Assembly: GCA_944470555.2 (NCBI GenBank) | Contig: OX104134.1 | Coordinates: 49,164,691 to 49,228,690 of the forward strand | Source of the DNA: Heterobilharzia americana | Taxonomy: Eukaryota; Platyhelminthes; Trematoda; Strigeidida; Schistosomatidae | Direction of reading: 5' to 3' | Length of the DNA: 64,000 nucleotides | In this document: positions 1 to 12,476 of the stretch, piece by piece | Position numbering within the stretch: the first letter of the stretch is position 1 | Layout: every line of letters starts with the position of its first letter | The notes under the pieces: generated by a model | The model's input: only the letters and a program-made list of their open reading frames with translations | What the model was told of the DNA's origin: nothing | Database searches by the model: none | Made by a program: the position numbers and the translations under genes

Positions 1-1077
1 ATGTGTTCTGTTCAATGCAATCTCCAACCTTCTATTGCTTTTTCCTGTGACATCATCACCTATGGAGTTGAGTTTGAAAAAGCCTAGCTTCCTACTTGCT
101 ATGACTTTCTTTAACTATCTTACATATGCAACGATAAATTTCTGTAGATAACAGTTGTCACGCAGGATCTTTCCAATTTTCAGCAATTCGTCTTCCAATG
201 TTTTGCTTGATCATCTCCCATTACCTCTATAAGGTAGTTTTTGGACCAGTGCACATTTATAAGAGATTTGGCAGAATCCATTGAAATTTTCTTACAGTCT
301 ATTTTAATGTATTCGTTCGATGTAGCGTTTTCTTCTCAAAATAACTCATAAAGATATCTACCAACACTGGACACAATAGACTCTTACCCACTGCTACTCC
401 ATCAGTTTGGCGGCAAATAGTATTATCAAAAAGAAACTGGACGTCTTTAATGCACATTAACAGTAACCATCTGAATTTTAACATCGGCGCCAAGGAAGGA
501 GGGATGTTGACAGATAATATCAACGGTCTCACTATTGGTTACCTTTCTTAACACCAAAAAAGCATCATGAACTTATTGGAGATCTTAATTTGATCTACAT
601 CTTCAACAAACTGGAATTAATAAGTTATAGTATGTGTAACAAGTCACTGACGCATAGGTTATAACTTTTCTGGAAACCAACTAGCGAGGACAGCAATTCA
701 TGGATAGCTAAAGTCTCAAGAAAATATTCTGATTTGGTACCTTCTGTGGAAGACACTTGCTAGGCATATGAGATCCTCGAGATTTCAGATCATTGTATGT
801 AGAATTATCAGTCGGTTTCTTTTTTTTAAGAGCTTTTTGAGCATATTTGTGATTCGATTTTCTGTTGAATCAGTTTTATCTTTATCATTTCTGACTTGAA
901 TCTCAAAGGGTTGTTGAAAACCGAATTTATATTGTAGTTATTGTCTACTTAACTGTTTAAAACAATACCTGTATCTTCACTTAGTTTTAATATAACTATG
1001 CTCGCATGATAATAATCGCCACAATAATGACATAACTGAAGTAGCAATAACCAATTTATTAACAGATACTTGAGGAT
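1..1077 (-). mobile_element. Penelope-like element fragment (left arm copy)
   Basis: Mirror copy of the element described at 11400-12900, on the opposite strand and cut by the window start. The minus-strand reading at 532-299 contains the reverse-transcriptase signature that in Penelope-like elements reads roughly DGVAMGSPLGPVLADVFM; here it is DGVAVGKSLLCPVLVDIFM. Only the reverse-transcriptase part lies in the window; the GIY-YIG part would be to the left of base 1. There are many stops, so this is a non-functional relic. Confidence 0.65.
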
Positions 1078-1942
1078 CCTAGCTACTCTTAATCAAGTAA
1101 TACTTATTATCCCCCCTGTACTTAACCCCATGATCGGTCAGAATCACAAGTTTTGGGCCTTTTGTCAAGGCGTTAAATATTGAATATATGTAAGACTCGT
1201 TTTGCTTTGCATTAAACGAAGCCTCTTTTTTCAGGTTTCAGTTCTTTTAGAAGTCTGTCTGTGTTCACTTTCATTTTAGTTGATGAAACAAGAAGAAAAT
1301 AAATATTCAAGCCTATCCTATTTTCAGAAAAACAGCCTACATAAACTAAGAATAACACTCCATAATTTTCAATTTTTGGTTGTCTCTAGTTATTTAAGAA
1401 TGATATACATTCAGTGATTATGTGGAAACGAGAGGAAAGAAATTAACTTGATCTGTTCTATGAACTTCATTCGTAGAATTGAAAAAAAATACATGAGATT
1501 AAAAAATATGCTCTAAAATTTCTTCAGCCGTAGTCAAACCTTACTGGTTACAAAACTTAAACGAGATTGGGTGGCTGTACACTACAGTGCTCCACAGAAC
1601 AGTAAACAAGGCGAAATATTTAAGACAGTTCAAGCGACATAATTTCTCAACCTTTACAATCTAGTTGTGTTTTTCAGATCAAACGTCAAGACTGACAGAC
1701 CATATGCTCAGAATAAGGGTGATACATTAGCAATAATTGAAGTAATCAGTTAGACTTCGTTATTTTACGAAAATCTGCCTTTCTAGACGGAATAATTGTG
1801 TACTTAAGTCGATGCTAGGGTGGCTTTTAAGTTCAATCTACAGCGAACTCCTCATTATAACAGGGTTTAATAATGAAAACCGAAGGGCATTCTAAGTAAT
1901 TTCAGAAATCAGAATAGCCCAGATACGAATGATAAGGAAAAG
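1078..1942. other. Intergenic flank inside palindrome 1 (left)
   Basis: About 0.9 kb of AT-rich DNA between the Penelope-like relic and the RTE-type element. I see no coding region, RNA gene or known repeat. Its only notable property is that it is duplicated in inverted orientation at 10535-11399. Confidence 0.6.
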
Positions 1943-4900
1943 TGGCTAGCAAGTCTACCCAGTATGACCAGTCCAGTCGCTAAAGAAACTCCAAAGCATA
2001 AACAAAATATAAAAAATGAAAACAAACTTATTCCTCCCTGGGATCGAAGAGACGCAATGACGCCGGTTGGTGAAAGCCTTCGGGAAGACCATTGGCCAAT
2101 GTGTCTTCTCTCGATGAAAACGAAAGTGGGAATTGGGACATGGAATGTCCACACAATGTTTGAAACTGGCTGGTGAGGCTGCCCAGATTGCCAAAGAGAT
2201 GAGAAGATGTGGCATAGAAGTGCTAGGAATCTGCGAAAGCAGACGGAATGGAAGTGGACTCTCCAAACTCTTAACTGGAGCGTCAATGATCACCCAGACA
2301 ACAACCATGAGCACACTGAGTTTTGGAGTGCCTATCATGATGTCTCCAACAGCACCGAAGGCTCTCATGTGGCGGGAATCAATCTCCTCCTACAAGATCA
2401 TGATAGCAAGATTCAACTCAAAAGGAGGGAAAGTTACAATCACACAACGCTACGCTACGCATCTACAAATAATGCAGACGAAGAGAAGAAGGAGGAATTC
2501 TACAGACAACTGCAATCGGTAATGAACAAGACCCCACCCCAGTTGGTGACATCAAAATTCTAATGGGTGGTGTGACATGAATGCCAAACTGGGAGCCGAC
2601 ACACATGAAGAGAACTCACCATGGGTCGAGAAGCACTTGGTGAAATGAACAAGAACGGAGAACTGTTTGCAGACTTCTGCGCATTCAACGATTTGGTGAT
2701 TGGAGGCGAGGCAGTGTGTACAAACACAAGGATATTCGCAAAGCGACATGGATTTCACCAGACACTAGGACACACTAGGAATCAGATCGACTTCATCTCA
2801 ATGTGAAGAAAGTGGAGACGCAGCCTACTGGACACAAGATGAGATCAAGAAGAGGAGCAGATGTAGGCTCAGACCACTCGCCATCTAGTGCAAGGAGCCT
2901 TCAAAGTTAAGTTGAAAGCCTTCAGAGAAGTTGGTGATAGACCACAGTTCAAGTTCAACACACAGAACAGAAACTGAAGGACGAAACTACAAAGAACATA
3001 TTCACGTCAACCATCAGAACAAAATGGGAGACATTGAGCAACATCCCTGAAGGATCGGGTGTGGAAGAACACTGGAACTCTTTGAAAGAGATGTGGAAGG
3101 GAACCTGCATAACCGTGTTAGCAAGGAAGAAGGAGTGGATCTCCACGGACACATGGAAGCTGATAGAGCTGGGAGAGGAAGATGGTGAAACAGAAGATGA
3201 ACCAGTGCAATGCAGTGCAGTGCAGGGATGAACAACGAAAAGAAGAACTGAATACAACCTATAAAACACTACATTGGACAAAGAAGTGAAGAAGAGTGCG
3301 TGCAAAGACAAAAGACAATTCTACGACACACTGGTAGGTGAAGCAGAACAGGCTGCAGGTAGAAGAGATCTGACAACATTATATCAAATAACCAGGTCAC
3401 TATCCGGGAAGAGATCAACACAGATGAAACCAGTGGAAGATAGTGAAGGAAATTTAATTACAAAAGAGAAGAAACAAAGAAAACGATAGGCTGATCATTT
3501 CAAAAAAACTCTTGAATCGACCACACCACCACCTGCAACTCATCCAGAAATGCCACCAGCAGCCCAGCCACTGAACTGAAAGTGAACACAAACACTCTGA
3601 CAAAAGTCGAAGTCCTGAACGCCATAAAGTCGCTGAAAGCCAGGAAAGCTGCAGGACCAGATGGAATTCCGCCAAAAGCCCTGGAAACAGACACAGAAAC
3701 ATCAGCAGCGGACATGCTCATACCACTATTGCAGAAGTGTGGAGGAAGGAAAGGTTTCTGCCGGTTGATTGGAAGAAGGGCCACCTTGTCAAACTCCCAA
3801 GGAAAGGAGACATAAGTCCTCACAAGAGCTGGCGAGGAATCATGCTCCTGTCTACACCAAGCAAAATATCAAGCCACATCATACTGGAGAGACTAAACAA
3901 TGCTCTGGATTCAAAATTACGACCAAAACAAGCTGGTGGTTTCATCAGGAAGGACAAATCATGTGCGGATCAAATTGCAACGCAACGCTACGCATCATCA
4001 TAGAACAGAGTATAGAATGGCAGTCAACCCTCTACCTCAAATTCATCGACTCTGAAAAGGCATATGGCAGCGTCGAACGAGAAGTAATTTGTCAGGCGGC
4101 TGCTTCAACACTACGGTTTCAATGCCACAGACCTTTATCAATCACATTCAACAGCTATATGAAGAAGCCACATGCCAAGGGATTCACAATGGAAAGCTCA
4201 GTGACGCCTTTGGAGTGAAGACAGGAGTAAGACAAGGCTGCCGCCCACTATCACTGATTATCTTCGTGATTGTGGTCGACTGGATCACGCAGCAAACCGT
4301 GAAGAGCGAGGAGAGGGGCATACGCTGGTTGGACCGATGAAAAGAGCCTAGAAGATTTGGATTTCACCGATGATTTATGTCTAATGCCTTGTCACACAAA
4401 CTCGAAGATCCACAGGCGAAAACCAACAAGTTGGCAGAAGAAGCAGCGAAGACGAGACTTCCTTCAGGTGGACGTAGAGAAGGCAGAGGTGAAGATACCG
4501 AAATAACAACAAGCACCAATCACCATCAACGTGAGAAATACAAAGTAAGTAGTCTCTTTCACCTACCTAGGCAGCATCGTTTCAACTACAGGCGGCGGCA
4601 TAGATGAAGATGTCAAAGCCAGAATCGGAAAAGCAAGAGAGGCTTTCATAAATCTGAAATCACTGTGGAGATCTACTGCACTCCACTCAACATAAAGAAC
4701 GAGATCCGGATCTTCAACACTAATTCAGTCAAGTCAGTGCTTCTATGTGATGGTTGAGGGACTTGGCGTATCACCAAAAGCATTTCCAACAAACTACAGA
4801 CATTCATCAACAGCTGCCACCTACACTCACTCGATACTGAAGATCAGATAGCCAGAAAGAATAAATATCAAGGCTCTCTGACTGGCAACGAACCAACCAA

Positions 4901-5183
4901 CAACCTATCGCCCAACAAATATGCAGAAGAAAAGGGAGATGGATTGGATATACACTGAGGAGACCATTCCAAGATATCATGAGTCAGGTCAGGCCCTCGA
5001 GTGGAACCCAAATGTTAAACGACGAGTTGGGCGTCCCAGGTGAGGGTGGCATGGAGGAGATCATGTGAGGAGGAAATGAAAGCTTGCAGGCAGTTGTGGA
5101 GCCAGGTTGAAAAGACTGTAGAGAACAGAGTGCAATGGAGACGTGCAAGTGAATCCCTATGCCCCACTAGAAACCCAAATGGA

Positions 5184-5236
<53 letters not shown>
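1943..5236 (+). mobile_element. Defective RTE/SR2-type non-LTR retrotransposon, copy A
   Basis: A relic of an endonuclease/reverse-transcriptase retrotransposon, readable only by switching frames. In order one sees an endonuclease start (GTWNVHTM near 2135-2165), an endonuclease block (GREALGEMNKNGEL, 2621-2806), a linker with a TGCAG-type microsatellite (3206-3229), and reverse-transcriptase blocks (KAAGPDGIPPKAL near 3640, GIMLLSTPSK near 3835, KDKSCADQIAT near 3950, TGVRQGC near 4225). A catalytic FTDD sits near 4365 where relatives have FADD. The 3' part (4614-5185) matches the usual C-terminal region, and the element ends in a (TAA)n tail at 5186-5236, typical of RTE-like 3' ends. Stops and frameshifts are numerous, so it is not autonomous. 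Family assignment comes from protein similarity recalled for schistosome elements; the exact subfamily is uncertain. Confidence 0.85.
5186..5236 (+). repeat. (TAA)n 3' tail / microsatellite
   Basis: About 16 perfect TAA units directly after the last recognisable element sequence. This marks the 3' terminus of copy A, since RTE-like elements end in short simple repeats instead of poly(A). The antisense polyisoleucine reading here is not a gene. Confidence 0.9.
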
Positions 5237-5237
<1 letters not shown>

Positions 5238-7244
5238 TTCATTTACTGTAGAGGATGATTTCACTGGTGAGTTGTCATTTTGTAAACTGATGAACTCGTG
5301 GACATGATAGCATCTCTAGTACAGTTTATATTTAGGTGACTCATGACTAACCGAACTTCTAATCGACCAACTTGAATATACTCATGGTTTCAGAGAATGA
5401 AGATGGTAACGGCAAAAATAGAATTATTCCGGCTGGAGTACGGCTTACTGGTGAGAGATAGATAAATTCCACTCTCATCAGTCTTAGCTGCTGCATCCAT
5501 TGTGTTTAAAAAGTACCGTATAATGCAAAACTGTCGAGCAGCAATATTAATATACGATTGAAATGAAAAATTGACAGTATTTTAGACTCATACTGAAGTG
5601 TATCGAAGTACCTGAGCAGTGTCCATAGAGCATTTTACAGTCAATAATAGTTTCATTGATTCAAAATTAACCTACTACACTACAGAATAATTTACTTGAG
5701 CTCTGCAACAGACGGCCTTGGGACAAACAGAATTATTGTCAACGAAAGGAGACCAGACATTTGTCTGGTAATATTCGATCAGACAAAAAAGGGCTTTAAT
5801 GGGCTGCCAACATTGAATGGCTGCAACGGCGTTATGCTATGACTTCGGAGTCACTAAAAAATCACCTTAAGGTGCGTATAGCAAACTCGGATACTCACAG
5901 TTAAAAACCGTACAGTGATACAAGCGATGTATTAAGGTAGACGTTCAAATAAACCGGATTGGTAGTGAAGCATGCTCTCCACGAAGCTTGGTAGCATGAA
6001 GATATGGATATGAAATCATAAAATGTGGTGTAAAATAGGAGGAAACTCTGTTTTGAAATGCGCAGCAGATGAATCTAACAAAGATATAGTACTGCGAGAC
6101 TTATTGCTTGGGAATGAATGGTCATCACATACGCTTTCCCTTATAGATATTATTTTTGTTGTTATATTTTAACAGTAAATTCTGAGTGATTCTAATTACG
6201 TCCATCGTACACAAAAGGAGGTGTGCGGGTACAAGGACACCAAATTAGTTCGGTATCTATCAATGGGAATCCTTGTGACTTATTCTTGGAAAGCAGCTGT
6301 AAATGCGTTAGTTTGTCATAACTGCATGAATGTCGTTCATAGCTGAGACTTGTGAATTCGTTTTTGTATGGTAAATGATGCGAGAAATAAGGCAAATTAT
6401 ACTGATTTCTATATTTATCTTGGCGAATAGCAGTGGAACCCAGGACATGAGTTTCGTCCTACTAGGGACTTGTCAACTTGATGTACCTGCACCCCAATGA
6501 GTGTTGTTCCCACCGAGACTCGAACCAAGTACCCATTGATGTGATTTTCATTTATTTCTCGAGTTATACTGTAGTAAAAGTGATGAGATGTCAGGATGAA
6601 TGATGCAAAAGGTGAAGTTTGAAAAACTGTGTTCAGATTTGATGCATTAGAGTTATTCGATTATTCGAAAGAAGGACGAATTAGTTATACGACTAAGTGT
6701 TAACTGTCAAGTCAAAATGTGTTCAAAATACAACATTACGTGTACTTTTGATGGCCACGATTATTTTGAAACTTTTGAGATGTCATTCCCTACTAAGATA
6801 GTGTTATTAACCATTAAAATGTGCACACTTATGATCACATGGCCTTTCTGAAATAAGCAGTATGAGATGATTATTTGTGAATGTTTTAAGGGATTTCTGA
6901 TGTTTTTTTATAGAGTTTATTTGATTCACTACACTGTAAAACAATATTATTAACCAGATGACTTTTCGAAATGTTTGTCTGAGGTGAGGGATAGTTGTAT
7001 TGGGTTAGTATCTGCTGGTGCTTCAAAATCCCCTGGATGCTGTCCAGTAAATCATTCAGTGGCTTGAAACGACACCCAATATTGCTCAGAATTGAAACCT
7101 TTAGCGAGCATGCAGCAGTCTTCTTGATTTCTTTTAATTGCTGATAAGCGGAACGAAAGTAGTGGTTGCTTCTTTAATAAGCGACTTTTATTCTTATTAC
7201 TATTCGTTTTTGTCCTTTTTAAATATTTTTCTGTCCTAATGTTG
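5237..7244. other. Palindrome 1 spacer, anonymous DNA
   Basis: About 2 kb between the 3' ends of the two inverted RTE-type copies. Apart from a degenerate SINE at 6420-6545 I see no gene, RNA or repeat. It is single-copy within the window. Confidence 0.6.
6420..6545 (-). repeat. Sm-alpha-like SINE fragment with decayed hammerhead
   Basis: On the minus strand there is a near-perfect Pol III B-box-like GGTTCGAGTCTC, followed about 60 bases later by a hammerhead-like block: TTGACAA in place of CTGANGA, a GTCC/GGAC stem II, GAAA, and a GTCC cleavage-site region. The C3 and G8 core positions are changed, so the ribozyme is probably inactive. The tRNA-like 5' half is missing or unreadable. Confidence 0.6.
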
Positions 7245-10200
7245 TTGTATTTATTATTATGTTTGGCGCATCTCTTGCTTCTCATGTTGTTCAATGTTCT
7301 TTTTGAACCTGGTTCCACGACTGCCCACAAGATCTCATTTATTCCTCACACCATCTCTTCCACGTCACCCTCGGAGGCCCAACTCGTGGCTTCCCATTGG
7401 GGTGCCCCTCGAGACCCTGGCGAGTGATGTCTTCAGTCAGCCTTCTCAGTGTATGCCCAATCCATCTCCACTTCCTTCTGCAAATTTGTTCAGCGATAGG
7501 TTCTTGGTTGGTTCGTTGCCAGCCAGAGGCCAGAGGTCCTTGTTGCTTGTTCTTTCTGGCCATCTGACCTTCAGTAACGAGTGTAGGCAGTTGTTGATGA
7601 ATGTCTGTAGTTTGTTGGAAGTGCTTTTCGTAACGCGCCAAGACTCTGGGCCATGCAGAAGCACCGACTTGACTGACGTTGGTATTGAAAATCCGAATCT
7701 TGTTCCATATGCTGAGTGCAGATCCAGTGTAGTGATGATCCAGTCCACTACAATCAGGAATATCATGTGTGACAGTATAAAGCCTTGTCTTCTTCCTGTA
7801 TTCACTCCAAAGGCGTCACTGAGCTTTCAATTGAAAATCACCTGGCATGTGGCTTCTTCAAAACATCTTCATCCATGCCGCCGCCTGTAGTTGAAACGAT
7901 GCTGCCTAGGTAGGTGAAAGAGACTACTTACTTTGTATTTCTCACGTTGATGGTGATTGGTGCTTGTTGTTATTTCGGTATCTTCACCTCTGCCTTCTCT
8001 ACGTCCACCTGAAGGAAGTCTCGTCTTCGCTGCTTCTTCTGCCAACTTGTTGGTTTTCGCCTGTGGATCTTCGAGTTTGTGTGACAAGGCATTAGACATA
8101 AATCATCGGTGAAATCCAAATCTTCTAGGCTCTTTTCATCGGTCCAACCAGCGTATGCCCCTCTCCTCGCTCTTCACGGTTTGCTGCGTGATCCAGTCGA
8201 CCACAATCACGAAGATAATCAGTGATAGTGGGCGGCAGCCTTGTCTTACTCCTGTCTTCACTCCAAAGGCGTCACTGAGCTTTCCATTGTGAATCCCTTG
8301 GCATGTGGCTTCTTCATATAGCTGTTGAATGTGATTGATAAAGGTCTGTGGCATTGAAACCGTAGTGTTGAAGCAGCCGCCTGACAAATTACTTCTCGTT
8401 CGACGCTGCCATATGCCTTTTCAGAGTCGATGAATTTGAGGTAGAGGGTTGACTGCCATTCTATACTCTGTTCTATGATGATGCGTAGCGTTGCGTTGCA
8501 ATTTGATCCGCACATGATTTGTCCTTCCTGATGAAACCACCAGCTTGTTTTGGTCGTAATTTTGAATCCAGAGCATTGTTTAGTCTCTCCAGTATGATGT
8601 GGCTTGATATTTTGCTTGGTGTAGACAGGAGCATGATTCCTCGCCAGCTCTTGTGAGGACTTATGTCTCCCTTCCTTGGGAGTTTGACAAGGTGGCCCTT
8701 CTTCCAATCAACCGGCAGAAACCTTTCCTTCCTCCCACACTTCTGCAATAGTGGTATGAGCATGTCCGCTGCTGATGTTTCTGTGTCTGTTTCCAGGGCT
8801 TTTGGCGGAATTCCATCTGGTCCTGCAGCTTTCCTGGCTTTCAGCGACTTTATGGCGTTCAGGACTTCGACTTTTGTCAGAGTGTTTGTGTTCACTTTCA
8901 GTTCAGTGGCTGGGCTGCTGGTGGCATTTCTGGATGAGTTGCAGGTGGTGGTGTGGTCGATTCAAGAGTTTTTTTGAAATGATCAGCCTATCGTTTTCTT
9001 TGTTTCTTCTCTTTTGTAATTAAATTTCCTTCACTATCTTCCACTGGTTTCATCTGTGTTGATCTCTTCCCGGATAGTGACCTGGTTATTTGATATAATG
9101 TTGTCAGATCTCTTCTACCTGCAGCCTGTTCTGCTTCACCTACCAGTGTGTCGTAGAATTGTCTTTTGTCTTTGCACGCACTCTTCTTCACTTCTTTGTC
9201 CAATGTAGTGTTTTATAGGTTGTATTCAGTTCTTCTTTTCGTTGTTCATCCCTGCACTGCACTGCATTGCACTGGTTCATCTTCTGTTTCACCATCTTCC
9301 TCTCCCAGCTCTATCAGCTTCCATGTGTCCGTGGAGATCCACTCCTTCTTCCTTGCTAACACGGTTATGCAGGTTCCCTTCCACATCTCTTTCAAAGAGT
9401 TCCAGTGTTCTTCCACACCCGATCCTTCAGGGATGTTGCTCAATGTCTCCCATTTTGTTCTGATGGTTGACGTGAATATGTTCTTTGTAGTTTCGTCCTT
9501 CAGTTTCTGTTCTGTGTGTTGAACTTGAACTGTGGTCTATCACCAACTTCTCTGAAGGCTTTCAACTTAACTTTGAAGGCTCCTTGCACTAGATGGCGAG
9601 TGGTCTGAGCCTACATCTGCTCCTCTTCTTGATCTCATCTTGTGTCCAGTAGGCTGCGTCTCCACTTTCTTCACATTGAGATGAAGTCGATCTGATTCCT
9701 AGTGTGTCCTAGTGTCTGGTGAAATCCATGTCGCTTTGCGAATATCCTTGTGTTTGTACACACTGCCTCGCCTCCAATCACCAAATCGTTGAATGCGCAG
9801 AAGTCTGCAAACAGTTCTCCGTTCTTGTTCATTTCACCAAGTGCTTCTCGACCCATGGTGAGTTCTCTTCATGTGTGTCGGCTCCCAGTTTGGCATTCAT
9901 GTCACACCACCCATTAGAATTTTGATGTCACCAACTGGGGTGGGGTCTTGTTCATTACCGATTGCAGTTGTCTGTAGAATTCCTCCTTCTTCTCTTCGTC
10001 TGCATTATTTGTAGATGCGTAGCGTAGCGTTGTGTGATTGTAACTTTCCCTCCTTTTGAGTTGAATCTTGCTATCATGATCTTGTAGGAGGAGATTGATT
10101 CCCGCCACATGAGAGCCTTCGGTGCTGTTGGAGACATCATGATAGGCACTCCAAAACTCAGTGTGCTCATGGTTGTTGTCTGGGTGATCATTGACGCTCC

Positions 10201-10534
10201 AGTTAAGAGTTTGGAGAGTCCACTTCCATTCCGTCTGCTTTCGCAGATTCCTAGCACTTCTATGCCACATCTTCTCATCTCTTTGGCAATCTGGGCAGCC
10301 TCACCAGCCAGTTTCAAACATTGTGTGGACATTCCATGTCCCAATTCCCACTTTCGTTTTCATCGAGAGAAGACACATTGGCCAATGGTCTTCCCGAAGG
10401 CTTTCACCAACCGGCGTCATTGCGTCTCTTCGATCCCAGGGAGGAATAAGTTTGTTTTCATTTTTTATATTTTGTTTATGCTTTGGAGTTTCTTTAGCGA
10501 CTGGACTGGTCATACTGGGTAGACTTGCTAGCCA
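7245..10534 (-). mobile_element. Defective RTE/SR2-type non-LTR retrotransposon, copy B
   Basis: Minus-strand partner of copy A. From 10534 to about 7864 it mirrors copy A almost exactly, including its frameshifts and stops. Beyond the palindrome boundary (7863 down to 7245) it continues into a different, more diverged stretch of the same family. That stretch restarts at an earlier point of the reverse transcriptase (the segment equivalent to about 4160 in copy A) and runs to the C-terminal KWRWIGHTLRRL-like block (7641-7339) and a short TAA-rich end near 7245-7265. Copy B is therefore a mosaic of two family members joined in the middle of the reverse transcriptase. Non-functional. Confidence 0.85.
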
Positions 10535-12476
10535 CTTTTCCTTATCATTCGTATCTGGGCTATTCTGATTTCTGAAATTACTTAGAATGCCCTTCGGTTT
10601 TCATTATTAAACCCTGTTATAATGAGGAGTTCGCTGTAGATTGAACTTAAAAGCCACCCTAGCATCGACTTAAGTACACAATTATTCCGTCTAGAAAGGC
10701 AGATTTTCGTAAAATAACGAAGTCTAACTGATTACTTCAATTATTGCTAATGTATCACCCTTATTCTGAGCATATGGTCTGTCAGTCTTGACGTTTGATC
10801 TGAAAAACACAACTAGATTGTAAAGGTTGAGAAATTATGTCGCTTGAACTGTCTTAAATATTTCGCCTTGTTTACTGTTCTGTGGAGCACTGTAGTGTAC
10901 AGCCACCCAATCTCGTTTAAGTTTTGTAACCAGTAAGGTTTGACTACGGCTGAAGAAATTTTAGAGCATATTTTTTAATCTCATGTATTTTTTTTCAATT
11001 CTACGAATGAAGTTCATAGAACAGATCAAGTTAATTTCTTTCCTCTCGTTTCCACATAATCACTGAATGTATATCATTCTTAAATAACTAGAGACAACCA
11101 AAAATTGAAAATTATGGAGTGTTATTCTTAGTTTATGTAGGCTGTTTTTCTGAAAATAGGATAGGCTTGAATATTTATTTTCTTCTTGTTTCATCAACTA
11201 AAATGAAAGTGAACACAGACAGACTTCTAAAAGAACTGAAACCTGAAAAAAGAGGCTTCGTTTAATGCAAAGCAAAACGAGTCTTACATATATTCAATAT
11301 TTAACGCCTTGACAAAAGGCCCAAAACTTGTGATTCTGACCGATCATGGGGTTAAGTACAGGGGGGATAATAAGTATTACTTGATTAAGAGTAGCTAGGA
11401 TCCTCAAGTATCTGTTAATAAATTGGTTATTGCTACTTCAGTTATGTCATTATTGTGGCGATTATTATCATGCGAGCATAGTTATATTAAAACTAAATGA
11501 AGATACAGGTATTGTTTTAAACAGTTAAGTAGACAATAACTACAATATAAATTCGGTTTTCAACAACCCTTTGAGATTCAAGTCAGAAATGATAAAGATA
11601 AAACTGATTCAACAGAAAATCGAATCACAAATATGCTCAAAAAGCTCTTAAAAAAAAGAAACCGACTGATAATTCTACATACAATGATCTGAAATCTCGA
11701 GGATCTCATATGCCTAGCAAGTGTCTTCCACAGAAGGTACCAAATCAGAATATTTTCTTGAGACTTTAGCTATCCATGAATTGCTGTCCTCGCTAGTTGG
11801 TTTCCAGAAAAGTTATAACCTATGCGTCAGTGACTTGTTACACATACTATAACTTATTAATTCCAGTTTGTTGAAGATGTAGATCAAATTAAGATCTCCA
11901 ATAAGTTCATGATGCTTTTTTGGTGTTAAGAAAGGTAACCAATAGTGAGACCGTTGATATTATCTGTCAACATCCCTCCTTCCTTGGCGCCGATGTTAAA
12001 ATTCAGATGGTTACTGTTAATGTGCATTAAAGACGTCCAGTTTCTTTTTGATAATACTATTTGCCGCCAAACTGATGGAGTAGCAGTGGGTAAGAGTCTA
12101 TTGTGTCCAGTGTTGGTAGATATCTTTATGAGTTATTTTGAGAAGAAAACGCTACATCGAACGAATACATTAAAATAGACTGTAAGAAAATTTCAATGGA
12201 TTCTGCCAAATCTCTTATAAATGTGCACTGGTCCAAAAACTACCTTATAGAGGTAATGGGAGATGATCAAGCAAAACATTGGAAGACGAATTGCTGAAAA
12301 TTGGAAAGATCCTGCGTGACAACTGTTATCTACAGAAATTTATCGTTGCATATGTAAGATAGTTAAAGAAAGTCATAGCAAGTAGGAAGCTAGGCTTTTT
12401 CAAACTCAACTCCATAGGTGATGATGTCACAGGAAAAAGCAATAGAAGGTTGGAGATTGCATTGAACAGAACACAT
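7864..12476. repeat. Palindrome 1, right arm
   Basis: Reverse complement of 1-4613 (see that entry). The inner end lies in the reverse-transcriptase relic at about 7864. The outer end seen here is set by the window edge, not by a visible loss of homology, so the true arm may extend beyond 12476. The spacer between the arms is 4614-7863 and is not palindromic. Confidence 0.95.
10535..11399. other. Intergenic flank inside palindrome 1 (right)
   Basis: Inverted duplicate of 1078-1942. No gene or RNA seen. Confidence 0.6.

Larger units (their letters stand above)
1..4613. repeat. Palindrome 1, left arm
   Basis: This segment is the reverse complement of 7864-12476 with almost no differences. Paired coordinates sum to 12477 over the outer part and to 12476 inside a single 1-bp indel near 3740. 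The other differences I saw are single substitutions near 3803 and 4602. Base 1 already pairs with 12476, so the arm probably continues outside the window. It contains a Penelope-like fragment, about 0.9 kb of anonymous DNA and the 5' two-thirds of an RTE-type element. Homology stops at about 4613 inside the element, where the two sides continue into different element sequence. Confidence 0.95.

Noticed and set aside
1909..2368. Minus-strand readings of 125 and 137 codons, and their mirrors at 10109-10568
   Set aside because: They are antisense shadows of the RTE-type element's 5' region.
7294..7890. Plus-strand open reading of 198 codons
   Set aside because: It is antisense to the diverged part of RTE copy B; the translation has no protein signature.
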